A stretch of DNA of 64,000 nucleotides from positions 1,426,001-1,490,000 of the forward strand of contig OX327686.1 of the NCBI GenBank assembly GCA_946807835.1. Direction: 5' to 3'. The notes beneath the pieces were generated by a model. That model searched no databases, was not told where the DNA came from, and saw only the letters and a program-made list of their open reading frames with translations. A program made the translations under genes and the position numbers. Of this stretch, positions 11,617 to 22,790 are shown piece by piece. How positions within the stretch are numbered: position 1 is the first letter of the stretch; the number at the start of each line of letters is the position of its first letter. The DNA is from Ailanthus altissimus (lineage: Eukaryota; Streptophyta; Magnoliopsida; Sapindales; Simaroubaceae).

Positions 11617-12410
11617 AATGACTTTATCTAATCTGTTGGCATACAGATTAGATGCGAACCAACTTAAAGGCACTGAACACTATAGACACTGGTTTATGAA
11701 TCTGAGAATTGTTCTTGATTCTTAAAAGTTTAGATATGTGATAGATCAGCGCATGTTCATAAGAATTTCTGATGAAGCCACCTCAGAGGAGAGGGTGACT
11801 TATCAAAAATAGTTGGATGATGATTTAAAAATTAAATCTTACGTCTTTGCCTCTATGTCTACAGTTTTACAAAGAGAGCATGCTCATATAGGTAATGCTT
11901 TTAGCATTATGCTCTATCTGAAGAAGCTGTTTGGCGACCGTCTTCAGATTGAGGCATATAGGGTTGCTAAATCCCTTTTTCAATGTAGACTTTCTGAGGG
12001 CAGTCCAGTCAGTCCTATGTCCTCAATATGATTTTTATAATATAGAGGTTGAAGACGATGGGCATTACACTGAACAATCTGGGGAATAGTTTGATTCTCC
12101 AGTCGCTTCCGAGGTCTTTCAGACATTTCATAATGAATTGTAATATGCAGGGAATGACCTCGTCTTATACTGAACTTCACAATATGTTGAAGACAGCAGA
12201 AGAAGACATGAACAAAGTAGGATCGCCATTCTTTGTTCAGGGTGCTTAATCTTCTATTCCTATGGCTTATGGGAAGTCTAAAGGAAAGAAGAAAAAGAAG
12301 CTGAGGCAAGCACCTAGGATTGGTCCTCAAAGGCGACCCATATCCAAACCACAGAAGAAAGATAAAGAAAACTGTTTTCACTGTGGTGAGGAAGGACACT
12401 AAAAGAGAAA
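11617..12410 (+). pseudogene. element B gag
   Basis: The start MTLSNLLAYRLDANQL at 11618 fits copia Gag. The frame breaks at stops near 11724 and 11810, then continues through 11813-12031 and 12049-12249. Hallmarks are the hydrophobic capsid helix region LYLKKLFGDRLQIEAYRV and QSLPRSFRHFIMNC. A zinc knuckle near 12372-12415 reads CFHCGEEGH then a stop and an altered final cysteine. Confidence 0.8.
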
Positions 12411-12860
12411 TTACCAGAGATACCTTGCCTCAATAAAGAAGAATCCCTTAGGTATATGTTTACCTATTATTGACATTTCTTTAACATATAATGCTAATTT
12501 TGATTGGGTATTGGATATTGTTTCTCTTTTTTACATCTGTAATATGTTGCAGGGTCTGAGGGAAGTTAGACTGTTACAACCGAGAGAGATTCAGCTTCGT
12601 GGTAGAAATAGAGATTTCCTTCAGGTCGAGGCTGTGAGACATTTAGATTTACATCTCTCGTGTAATAGAACTATAGTGTTGTATAACTGTCTTTTTGTAC
12701 CCTGTATTTTAAGACAAATAATATCCCTTCCTGTACTTAATAGTGAGGGTTATCATATGTATATACGAAATCATTCCTTATGTTTATATGATATGCATAG
12801 TATTTTGATAGTTGATTGTCAGTTAATTAATATTCATTATGTTTTGAATACAACATAAAA
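12411..12860 (+). pseudogene. element B protease
   Basis: The frame 12511-12858 and the codons before it match the copia protease. The active-site region reads NFDWVLDIVSLFYICNML, where the usual D-S/T-G is altered to DIVS. The segment ending VPCILRQIISLPVLNSEG corresponds to the conserved VPxxxxNLISV linker before the pre-integrase domain. Confidence 0.75.
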
Positions 12861-12899
12861 TGTCACGAATGTATAGGTAAACACAGCAAGTAGTTCAGA

Positions 12900-13760
12900 A
12901 ACTTACAATGAAACAAAATTGTGGCATATGAGATTGGGTCATATAGGCGTTAAACGCCTATCCCGCCTGGTTAAGAATAGTCAAATACCTGGTGTAACCA
13001 TAGAACCTTATCAAGTTTGTGAATTATATATTCAAGGAAAGATGACCAAATCTTCTATTATCAATGTTGGACACCGTGCCATTGGTTTATTGAAACTTAT
13101 ACATAGTGATGTATATAGTCCAATGAATCACGCTGCTATGGGTGGATTTCAATACTTTGTAACCTTTATTAATGATTTATCACGATATGGTTATGTGTTT
13201 CTTATGAGACATAAGTCTAAAACCTTTGAAAAGTTCAAGGAATATAGTCTTGAAGTAGAGAAACCAACCGGTATGTATGTCAAATGCCTTTGATCAGATC
13301 AATGCGATGAATACATAAGTAGTGCATTTCTAAATTATTTAAAGGAGAATGGAATTCTCGCTCAGTATAGTCCTCCAGCTACTCCGCAGCACAATGGTGT
13401 TTCGGAGAAGAAGAATCGAACTTTATTAGATATGGTCCGATTAATGATGAGTTTCACCGATCCCCTTGAATATCTTTGGGGCTATGCTCTACATACTGCG
13501 CTCATGTATTAAATAGAGTTCCGTCTAAAGCCATTCCCTCCACTTCCTATGAGATATGGACTGGAAAGAATCCAAGTCTTAAATATTTTAAGATTTTTGG
13601 TTGTCCTACTTATGTAAAAGTTACACAACAGGATAAATTTGCACCCAGAGGGTATAAGTATCGGTTCATTGGTTATCCCATGAACTTAATGGGATACCAG
13701 TTCTATGATCCTGAGGAATGAAATTTGTTCGTTGCTCGGAATGTCACTCTTTTAGAGAAA
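12900..13760 (+). pseudogene. element B pre-integrase and integrase
   Basis: LWHMRLGHIGVKRLSRLV begins at about 12919. Then come the integrase zinc-binding CELYIQGKMTK and the core region IHSDVYSPMN and FVTFINDLSRYGYVFLM. The frame stops at 13293, just where the second aspartate motif DQCDEYISSAF follows. The third region, PQHNGVSEKKNRTLLDM at about 13387, keeps the glutamate. The frame 13476-13721 is the C-terminus (KIFGCPTYVKV). Confidence 0.85.
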
Positions 13761-14019
13761 TAGTTTTTCATAGATCGTGGGGATTGTGGAAAGATTGATC
13801 TTAATGAATTCAATCAAAATGAACCACAAATGGAACCACAGGCTCAATCGAGTAAATTACATTTTACACACCCTCTACGTAGGTCATAAAGAATATTGAG
13901 GCAACCTAAAAGGTATGTTATGATACTTGAAGGTACCTCTGAGATTTTCTTAGTGGAAGAAAATGATTCTTTAACCTACAAAGAGGCAATATTGGATATT
14001 AATTTGGGAAAATAGCAGG

Positions 14020-14945
14020 ATGCCATGAATTCAAAATTGACTCTATGCATCAAAACGAAGTCTAGAACTTAGTTGAGCTTCCCAAAGGAATAGTTTCTAT
14101 CGATTGTAAATGGGTTTACAAGCAAACACATGGGCCCAATAGAAAGGTCTCCTTCAAAGCCCGTTTGGTACCAAAAAGTTATACTTAACGACCTAAGATC
14201 GATTTTGAGAAAACCTTTGCATCAGTTGCGATGCCTAAGTTAATAAGGATTTTATTAGCCATTGCTACATACTATGACTTTGAAATTTGGCAGATATATG
14301 TAAAGACGGTGTTCCTAAATGGATATATCTATGAAGAGATATTCAGGCTGTAAGTGTTACGAGCCGGTACCAATCTGATCCAGGTGACAACCATTAGATG
14401 GTAGTCAAACATGTCCTTAAATACCTTAAGGGTACAAAGGATAAGTTTCTCATATATGGAGAAAATGACTTACAGGTAAGAGGGTACACTAACTCAAACT
14501 TTCAATCTGATCCGGATGATAGAAAGTCTACATTCGAATATATGTTTATTCTCAATGGTGCCGTCATAAGTTAAAAGAGTGTTAAACAAGGATCCACAAC
14601 TGATTCTACCACCGAGGTATAATACATTGCAGCTTCCAAAGCAGTAAAAGAAGCAGTATGGATAAAGAAGTTTGTCACAGAACTTGGTATAGTCACAAGT
14701 TCCATGGATCCTATCCCATTATATTGCAACAACAACGGGGCTATAGCACAGGCGAAAGAGCCAAGAGCATACTAGAGATCCAAACATGTGGAGAGAAAAT
14801 ACCACATTGTTAGAGAGATCTTAGCTCGAGGAGATGTTATTTTTTATAGAGTTGATTCTGTAAATAATGTAGCGGACCTACTCACTAAGGCCTTAACTCC
14901 AAAAGTGTTTGAGAAACACGTGGAGTCATTAGGTATTAAATACCA
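14020..14945 (+). pseudogene. element B RT/RNase H with large internal deletion
   Basis: RT starts near 14030 (WVYKQTHGP, then FLNGYIYEEIF to about 14345). It jumps at once to the RT tail and RNase H (VVKHVLKYLKGTKDKF, RGYTNSNFQSD, TTEVQYIAASKAVKE). The polymerase palm with its Y-x-D-D box is missing, so several hundred bases have been lost at about 14350. RNase H runs to VADLLTKALTPKVFEKH near 14910. A purine tract GAGCAAGTGAGAG precedes the 3' LTR. Confidence 0.85.
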
Positions 14946-14974
14946 CTACGAATGGCACTAGAGCAAGTGAGAGT

Positions 14975-16857
14975 TGTTGGAATTTATGCTCATGTGTCAT
15001 CCCAAATTTGTATGAATATTGTATTTTCATACTTATGTAATAAATAAATACTTTATTAAATCACTAATTAATTTTATTAGGTAAGATACTTGTAACATTT
15101 CGGATATTATATTGATCTAAATGAGTTTAGATCAAGTCTAAAGAGTTAGAACCTTGTCTGAAATGGGACAAAGAACTGAGAATACACTTGCAATGACATA
15201 GTTATAAATAGTTGCAAGCGTTGTTAAGAAATATCATTGTGTAAATATGTTCTCAAATTAAATGTTTCTGATCTATTTTCATCGATACATGGTTTATCGA
15301 ATGGAACCGATTTATATAAATCAGTGTATGTCCATATTTGGATAGTTCAGATGGTTTATCTTAGTAAACCAGGAGCTTAGTGAAGCTCATATAGATATAC
15401 ATGTATTTAGTAAGGACTGGATACTGAACTAGACTTAATGAAGACCTCTAATAGATTTCCCATAAATCCGTCAGTGGAGAGTCTTCTCGAGTTGAATAGT
15501 ATTCGCGGTCCCTAGACCTGAGCACCACGGTGGGCTTATAAGTAATCCACCATACTTAGGTTCAACACATGTCAGAGATCTTTCATAGTCTGACCGTTGG
15601 GTATCGCTGGGTATGGTCCGATGCTTATGGAGTCCGGTGTGTGTAGATATGGGATTCGTCAGCTCATATGAGTGAGTTAAATATCCAGATGTTCTAAGAT
15701 TGTATTCTAGGAAGTCTTATAGCCATAAGCATTTAACTAGGGAAAGAGTTTCCTATGGAGTAAATAATTATGCAAATGAATTTCTATATATTATTTATTA
15801 GAATACGAATAAAAAGAGATAAGCTTATGGTTGAGTAATAGGGGACTTGATGCTATTGATCTATGTCTCCACTCTTTCAGGATATTAATAATGGAGGGAT
15901 TGTACGAATATGGATTAACCTCAACTTGTATGGTTTAGCTCGCTATTTTGTATTATCTATAACGTGTATGTGGGGCATCGGTTATGGACTTACAGAAATA
16001 TTCCGTGAGATAAAATGAGTGTAAATTTGGGGAGTCTCACTATATGAAGTGTATGCGTTGAACACATAAGTAGCGCACCGGATCAAATTATTTGATTTGA
16101 AAAGTTTTGAAAAATATGAATTTATTTAAGAGTCTTTCAGGGAATAGTTAAGATTTAATTGTTAAACTTAAAATTGTGTCAAGTGAAACTTGATACTTTT
16201 ATCTACTTAATATATATCTTAAATTGTGTTAATAATTTATATGGATACTAATTCGAATATTATTAAATAAAAATTTTATTTAAAAAAATAAAAATTTTCA
16301 TCAACAGTATATGATATATGAAATCAAATATAATTATCATTTTCATTTGTTGTTTTCTTCCCATTGAATTATTATATGGTATATGAAATAAGTATACGGT
16401 GGCAATTTTTTAGTCAATCAATGTCATTCCTTGTATGTTTATTCGACCAACAAAATTCACGCTAAGCAAAAGAATACTTTTCAATTGAATTTGATTCAAT
16501 TGAAAATAGCAAGAGGTGGCAACGTTTTTGCCACCATTTGCTTTACAATTTTGCCACCATGTGAAAGCCTTGTCATGCTTCAACATTTGGCACTTTAAAG
16601 CTTATGTAATTGATTGATAAAGAGGCAAATTTTGCCTATATAGAAAAAGAAAGTTATTATTTTAATTTTAAAAAATTTATTATATTTTTAATTAAATTTG
16701 TTTAAAGTATGCTTAAAGGGTGAGTTTCTAAATTTTATTAGTGTAATGAATTTATTTTAATATATTATATTAATTTTGTTGCATTGCACATGTGTTATGT
16801 TATTATTATTAAATTATTTAATTATGCACATAAGTGTACACATACACAGTACTAACA
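14975..16857 (+). repeat. 3' LTR of element B
   Basis: It is about 1883 bp long, homologous to 8747-10734, and ends ACTAACA. It lacks a short stretch around the TATA region that the 5' copy has, near 16635. It is followed by the duplicated target ttaag at 16858-16862. Confidence 0.9.
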
Positions 16858-16862
16858 TTAAG

Positions 16863-17320
16863 GAGTGGACGTCGCGGCGCTAGGGAGTAAGTGTTGCGGC
16901 ACCCGGTGCAGAAACATGACTTTTTAAATTTGTTTAATTTTTTACTTGTTTCAAGTCTTTCTAAAATGATTTTCACACATTTAGAGTTAATTTAGATCGT
17001 CCTAAAATTTATATAAAAGTCCTCTATTGATTTGTAAATATATTTTTATGAACATAACATTTTTTACGATTCTTAACGAGAAAAATTCTTAATTAAAAAG
17101 AGAGAATAAGTTCTTTTTTATAAAAAGCATACTTTATGAATGTCTTGTAATTTAATAATAAAATAATGTGACGTTGATCTACTGTAAATATAGGTAAATT
17201 ATTGAATTATATAAACTTTATATATTATTTTTTTACTTTTTTTTTTAAATTTCTTAATTACTTATTTGTTATGCCATATACTTTAAATTTATTATTTATT
17301 TAATTACTTTAACTTTAACA
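16863..17320 (+). repeat. 3' LTR of element A, second part
   Basis: It resumes the element A LTR after element B, with the GC-rich GCGGCGCTAGG segment. It runs parallel to 4210-4706 to its end TTTAACA. It is more decayed than the 5' LTR, with many C-to-T and G-to-A changes. Confidence 0.88.
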
Positions 17321-17342
17321 ACTCCTTTATCAGAATTTCCAT
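17321..17342 (-). pseudogene. start codon region of HCT-like BAHD gene
   Basis: On the minus strand the ATG at 17342-17340 opens MEILIKE. The next codons continue at 4038 on the far side of element A, inside the duplicated actcc. The start resembles the MxIxIKES opening common to HCT-type acyltransferases. This places the insertion of element A at the seventh to eighth codon of the gene. Confidence 0.65.
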
Positions 17343-17710
17343 TTGTAGAATAAAAGTGTCACCGCACTAAAATGGCAAAATTTTATCCTCAAAATAACGT
17401 ATTTTGATAGTAATGAACAATGTGTTCTGATTTTCGATAAAATTTCAGCCATTATTTTGAAGCTCTTAGCTAAAATTTCGTTTTAGAAAAGAATATCAAG
17501 TAAATAATTGGCATAACAAACCCACACATATCTTTTAACTTTTATTGATTTAGAGAAAATAAACTCGGAAACTCCATAAAGCTGAAAAATAATGAAGAAG
17601 ATAAGAACACGTACCGCGTAAACAACCTTGAAACTTCAGACTTTTGATGGTAATGAACTATGTGTTCTGATTTTTGATAGCTGTGGCCTGTGCTTTATAT
17701 ACCGTTATAT
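17343..17710 (-). promoter_or_regulatory. 5' flank of HCT-like pseudogene, with TATA box
   Basis: A TATATAAAG box lies at 17693-17701 on the minus strand, about 350 bp before the ATG. The interval includes a 39-bp imperfect direct repeat at 17401-17439 and 17640-17679, so the leader may have been lengthened by a duplication or insertion. No transcript evidence is available. Confidence 0.4.
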
Positions 17711-19900
17711 CAATGTGTAAACACATTAAATATTGCTATTGAAGTTTATAAATAAAATATATCACTTATTGATTAAGAAATTATAGTTAGTCAATAATAG
17801 CGAATGTTTATAAAGCTTGGCAATAATGTTTTTAAATAAGTGAGGATTAAATTTATATATATATATATATATATATATCTATAAAATGATTAAAATGACA
17901 TTTTCTTAAAAATAAAATACAGCGAGTACATCGGTAATAAATGATCACGTGCTGCATATTGTTCACTTCCTAATTCGAATAATCGTGACGCCCAGAGACA
18001 ACCACCGATATAAAGTGTTATTGATCTGTTAAAAGATTGTATAAGTTCAAGAATGTATCATCCTGAGTCAATCTAGCTTTTAGGTCGATTTATTTTAGTA
18101 TTTGGTAAGATTTGTTGGGAATTTATTGTCGATATTTAGAGTCATTTTACGGTACGCGTCCTTCAGAGTAGTTGAATCATTTATGAAGGTCGTGAGTCAT
18201 GCATCCAAGTTATTTATATTATTCTAGCAATGACAACATGACGGTACTCATTAAGTTTTTTTTTTATTTTTTAAATTACATGCATGACATTACCCTGACA
18301 TTCACCAGGATTTGAATCTTCAACCTCTAAAGGTGTACTAAGTGTGATAAAAGAAATTAAATTAAATTTATTTATTTTAACTTTTAATCTATTAGATTTA
18401 TTTCTCTTTTTAAATTTATTTATTTCTTATTTTGATTTATTCTATTGAATTTTTTTTTTATTTTAGTTTATGATTATTAATTTTATTTCTCTTTTAAGTT
18501 TTTTTTTTTTTTTATAATTTTGTTTACGATTAAAAATTTGATGAGATCCGTGTATATTCAATATCCTATTAAAAATACAAATTACCTCAAATCTTTGAAG
18601 AATTAAGGTTAGTTTTTAATCAAATAAGATAAAGACGAATTTGACTTATAGTGAGTAAGATTTAAGATAAATTGAACGGTAAAATAATAAGTGATCAAGT
18701 TGTAGAACTCGGGTTGCTTCAGATAGAAGAACAAGCAAAATTTAACAGTAAAGCTAAGAGATCAACAAACAATGATAAAATCTTGGGTTGAAAGTTAGAA
18801 ACAAGAAAAAGATAAATTTTGGAAACTGTAATTTTTTGTATTATTAAATTAAATGATGATTTACAATAATAAATTAAGTCTTTGTATAAGCTTTTCAAAA
18901 CCCTATTCTAATCTTAATCTAAAAAGAAAAAGAATCTTAATTAAATTTGTCTAAATACTCAAATAAGCCTAATTATCCTAACGGGTCTAAGATACAACTG
19001 ACAGTAAAGAACCTCAGGGTTCATTAAATATAATTTTGAGTTTGCGTCAATAATGCTCCTACAAGCGAATAAGAAAAAGAGCTATTTTGTAAATGATTGC
19101 ATCCTAATAAAGCCGACATTACATTCTATATATTTGAAAATCCGCTTTGTTATACTTTCTAAGGACAATATATGAGAAAATTAGCCTCATGCAATAATTC
19201 TTATGTTTTACACTCGATAGTCAGTTTTACAGCATTTCTTTAGATTATATATGACAAATTGGTTCTGTTTTAATGATCTCTTGAAAATCTTTAAAAAAAC
19301 GACTTTGTTGACTGTTGACTTATGATATTGTTATAATCGACTTTAATTCTGAAGCGCTCTATCATGAATAGTAACCAAAATCATCGACTCCAAGTGGACT
19401 TTCCAAGAGATCTATAAGTGAAAAGTACATCCATCTGAGCAATCTTTAGTGAAAATTTGTCTTTTAACAAAGAAATCTGCACGAGGCTTCAGCTTTAGCC
19501 AAGATTCTGACAATAATTCGGCCTCAATCTATGTAATTAGATATCCAAATATCACTTTTAATAAACTATAGCCGACCTTTTGCTCATATCTAGATCACTT
19601 CTTACTATACCTTTTAACACTCTTAGTCAACATATTACTCTAAAATTGGCTAATGCAAAATTTCGGCTTTAAATTGTGATAGTAGTCCAATCTTTCAATA
19701 AGCCGTTATCTCTCTTTAAAAGAGTTTGAAGTCAATCTTTTAAAAAATATATTTTTAATGCCAATGTTGCAAGAAGTAACCTTTCATTAACTTTATTAAT
19801 CGATGTCAATGAGTTGTAAAAAACTGTCTCCTCGTTGCCTTTATTAAATGCTTAACTGTTATCTTCACTTCAAAACCTTTCGTTCTATCACCACGAGGCT
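17711..19900. other. AT-rich DNA with no recognised gene
   Basis: Both strands are full of stops, poly-T runs (18255-18270, 18495-18515) and a (TA)n tract at 17853-17878. No LTR, PBS, poly-A LINE tail or protein motif could be recognised. Confidence 0.6.
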
Positions 19901-19903
19901 CTC

Positions 19904-19910
19904 TATAAAA
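19904..19910 (+). promoter_or_regulatory. TATA box upstream of plant mobile domain pseudogene
   Basis: CTCTATAAAAGC is a good plant TATA context. It lies about 240 bp before the ATG at 20146, which leaves room for a leader of roughly 200 bases. The first ATG in the short frame 19992-20204 overlaps it and looks incidental. Confidence 0.4.
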
Positions 19911-20145
19911 GCATTTTTTACTCTTTCATTTTTCACTTTTCCTTTCTAAGCAAAATATCTCAACCTTTGAAGACTACCTTCAAATCTTCATTTGTTGTTC
20001 GACCAATATTCAAGCAGTTCTTCAGTAATTTTTCAATTTTACTATTTTTATCTTGAATTATTTTTTGCTTTTTTAATTCCTTTGTTTAAGTTGATTTTGA
20101 TCTTTGCTTCCCATTTTTTCATAAATAAACCTGTTTATTCTTTCA

Positions 20146-22790
20146 ATGGCATCAAAATTGGCTTCTTCTGCTGCTACACGATCAAAGAAATTCAAATCAA
20201 CTGATGCTACTGAGACTCCTTTGTCTATTTTCTCAAAATCAATGGATATTGAAGATAAGCAGGTCAGCTATGAAGTATTGTCTTTTAAGGAAAATTCTTC
20301 CCAATATATTCTAGGTCCCTATAATACCTCAATCATCCCTGATTACTTTCATTTCTTTCTTGGCCATAGAAATGACCCTATGAGATTTAGTCAACCTCAT
20401 AACATGTCTGTCTGGCCAACCACTAAATTGATTAGGGCATGGACGAAGTCAAGTACTGAATTTACATGATGTGTGAATTGTTTAAAACCCTATTTTACTT
20501 CCATTTGAAAGTCGACTGGAATCTATAATCTTATCCAATTCTCTATGTATCAAATTCCCCTGCACAATAAACTAATATTCACCATGCTACTTTTTTGGTC
20601 TAGGGCCTGTAATGTATTCTACTTCAGATTTGGCTATATAAACCTTACTTTATATGACCTAGTTATTCTATTTCACTTGCCTGTTCATGAGGTAGAAATA
20701 GATGTTGAAATGTCAGTATGAAAGGTCAACTTAGATATAAGTAGAACTGAACTTAGTTTTGGCAAACTCGTGGCTAAATTCGTATGTAGCTTTCATTATC
20801 TATTGGTTGTGTAAGTATTGTTTGTGCAACCCTTTTTAAAAAAAAATTACTAATGAGTATCTTTAAATTACAGTCGCTTTAGCAGACGACAAAGAGTTAG
20901 CTTTAGGGTCTTTATTTCTCTCTCATTTGTATAAAAGTCTATTTAAAAATCTACCTAGCAAAGACAAGATATCCTTTTCCAATGCGGGCGGCCTTCTTTA
21001 AATCCAGTGGCAGAAGACAAGATATTTTTGGGTGTCAACCTACTTTCCCCATTTCTTCAAAGTTATTTCTCAGCCACCATCAGGTCGGCTCATTGTTATG
21101 CCCCTTAGCTTATCCAGTGGCAACTGCACTAGGATCGGTTTGAAGATATTTTCTCGTACTTCTTCACTTCCTCTCTAGATGATAACTTATTCTGTCGGCT
21201 TAGGCCTTCCCTTTTTGACCCCCAATAGGACAAGGCAGCCTTATAAAAGTCATCCTTCTAACACCAAAAAGGCCGATTTGGATGTCGATTGGCATCGCTC
21301 ATGGGTTAGCTGCTTAACAGCTAGAGATCTTCACCGTGAAGTACTTATTGTGTCGGCCAATAATAACAAATATGGGATGGACGCTTACCATCCCCAATGG
21401 ATAAGTCATCAATTTGGGTGTATTCAAGGCGTCCTTCACCTTAATTTGTTTTCAGCTAATCAAAAGTTTAGGTTTAGGGTCGTCTTCAAACATTCAATTT
21501 TTGTTAAAGAAACTTCCTTAGTTTTTGCCCAGCTGAAAAAATCCTTACAACTAGTCAACCTCTCATTCAGTCCTCGTTAGCCAGACAATTTTAATTTATA
21601 TTGGAAGCAAATAGTCAGCCTGCCTTTCACACTACCATTAGACACAGCACTTTTTCTTCATAACTTTGCTGCTAAAGAGACTAATCCTGATGTTGGTGTG
21701 CAAGTCGACCAACAAAAATCTCGTGATAAGCTTATTAAAGAAATTTTTATTTTTGAGCATTTTTATATGTACCGATCGTTGACTTAAGGGGCGAAGCTGA
21801 AGTTGAAGATCAAGCTGAAAGAATTGAAGTGCCAGTTCAACCTTCTCCTTTAACTCTGCCTGCGATGCTGAAAAAACCCTCAATCAAATCGGGCTCAAAG
21901 CTCGGGAGTTCCGCCTCTGCAGCCGACGTGTTTCCTTGCTTCTTCAGGTGTCATCTGATAGTTAAAAAGACTCGGATGATGGCTCCCCTCAAGGAGAACC
22001 AGCTTCTCCCATCCCTGTAGTTCAAGCTCAAGTAATGGAAGTGATTCATTTTGAAGGGCTTGAAACCGCAGATGGCCAATATTTTGCTGGACGATCGCTC
22101 AGTGCTGGAAGTGAATAAGAAACTCAAGTTTCTTTCTGCCAATGCGACGGGTGACTCTATGTCAATCGGCTCAAGAATAAAACCGACGAGTTTGCTACTG
22201 CTTTTACAAGTCTGGTAAAGAAGAGGCAGTCGGCCGTGAATACCACTAAGGAGGTCGAAAAGAGGCTTAGGAGAAGGAGAAGCTAGATCGACTTGAGGCT
22301 TAATGGATATCTGAAATCTGTGAACTGGACATTCAGAGCAAGGACACCAAGAAAAGGATTGAGGAATTAGAGGCTGAGCTGGTTAAGCTAAAGGCGGCGG
22401 AGGCCGAGAACATCCAAAAATCTCAGAGCCCACTATCCAATATCAGATGCTTTAACTTGTATAATAAGTTTTTAGCAGTTCGGCTTCGGCACTAAGCAAC
22501 TAACTCCCGCACCTATAATCTCGATTGGAAAAAAATCGTTGCAAAGCTCAAAACATCAAGAGCCCACCTAGGAGCCAGCTTAGCCAAGCTATGAGCTTCT
22601 GTATTGCATATACGAAAGCTTTGCCGACACCCACTCTTCTTTTGCTTTGCTGTAAGTTATTTGTCTTGTCGAAGTTAATGCAACCGACATTTGCCAATGG
22701 CAATGGGATCAAAACATCATGGGTGGTGCAATTGGTCATGAGATCATCCAATATAGGTGGCAGGCAACCGCATTTGGAAGTTTTATAAAA
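20146..22790 (+). pseudogene. plant mobile domain (PMD) protein, transposon-derived, broken
   Basis: The frame 20146-20469 begins MASKLASSAATRSKKF and has a serine/lysine-rich head. Further on, in broken frames, LLFWSRACNVFYFRFGYINL (about 20588-20647) and LTLYDLVILFHLP match the plant mobile domain signature. This is an 'aminotransferase-like' domain carried by MULE-type and retroelement-linked genes. YHPQWISHQFGCIQGVLHLN in 21179-21580 matches the Y-x-P-x-x-V-x-x-QFG part of such proteins. A charged helix-rich C-terminal stretch follows (DEFATAFTSLVKKRQSAV near 22190-22240). Many stops make it a pseudogene; its end is not sharp. Confidence 0.6.

Larger units (their letters stand above)
8747..16857 (+). 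mobile_element. Element B: Ty1/copia retrotransposon with ~1.9-kb LTRs, nested in element A
   Basis: Two long related LTRs (8747-10734 and 14975-16857) start TGTTGG and end AACA. They enclose degenerate gag, protease, integrase and RT/RNase H of copia type. The flanks are ccaag and ttaag, a 5-bp target duplication that differs only by two C-to-T changes. It interrupts the 3' LTR of element A, so it is the younger of the two. Much of the RT is deleted. Confidence 0.92.
4039..17320 (+). mobile_element. Element A: Ty1/copia retrotransposon, split by element B
   Basis: The two LTRs, 4039-4706 and 8606-8746 continued at 16863-17320, are flanked by the identical 5-bp duplication actcc (4034-4038 and 17321-17325). 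Gag and pol lie between in copia order, all degenerate. Without element B it is about 5.2 kb. It inserted into the eighth codon region of an HCT-like gene. Element E at the right end of the window is the same family in the opposite direction. The glycine-rich and MKG-like segments of the protease suggest a Tork/Tnt1-like lineage, but that is an inference. Confidence 0.93.

Noticed and set aside
22525..22788. Separate small gene near the end of the PMD pseudogene
   Set aside because: Overlapping frames on both strands and no motif; it fits better as decayed tail of the same pseudogene.
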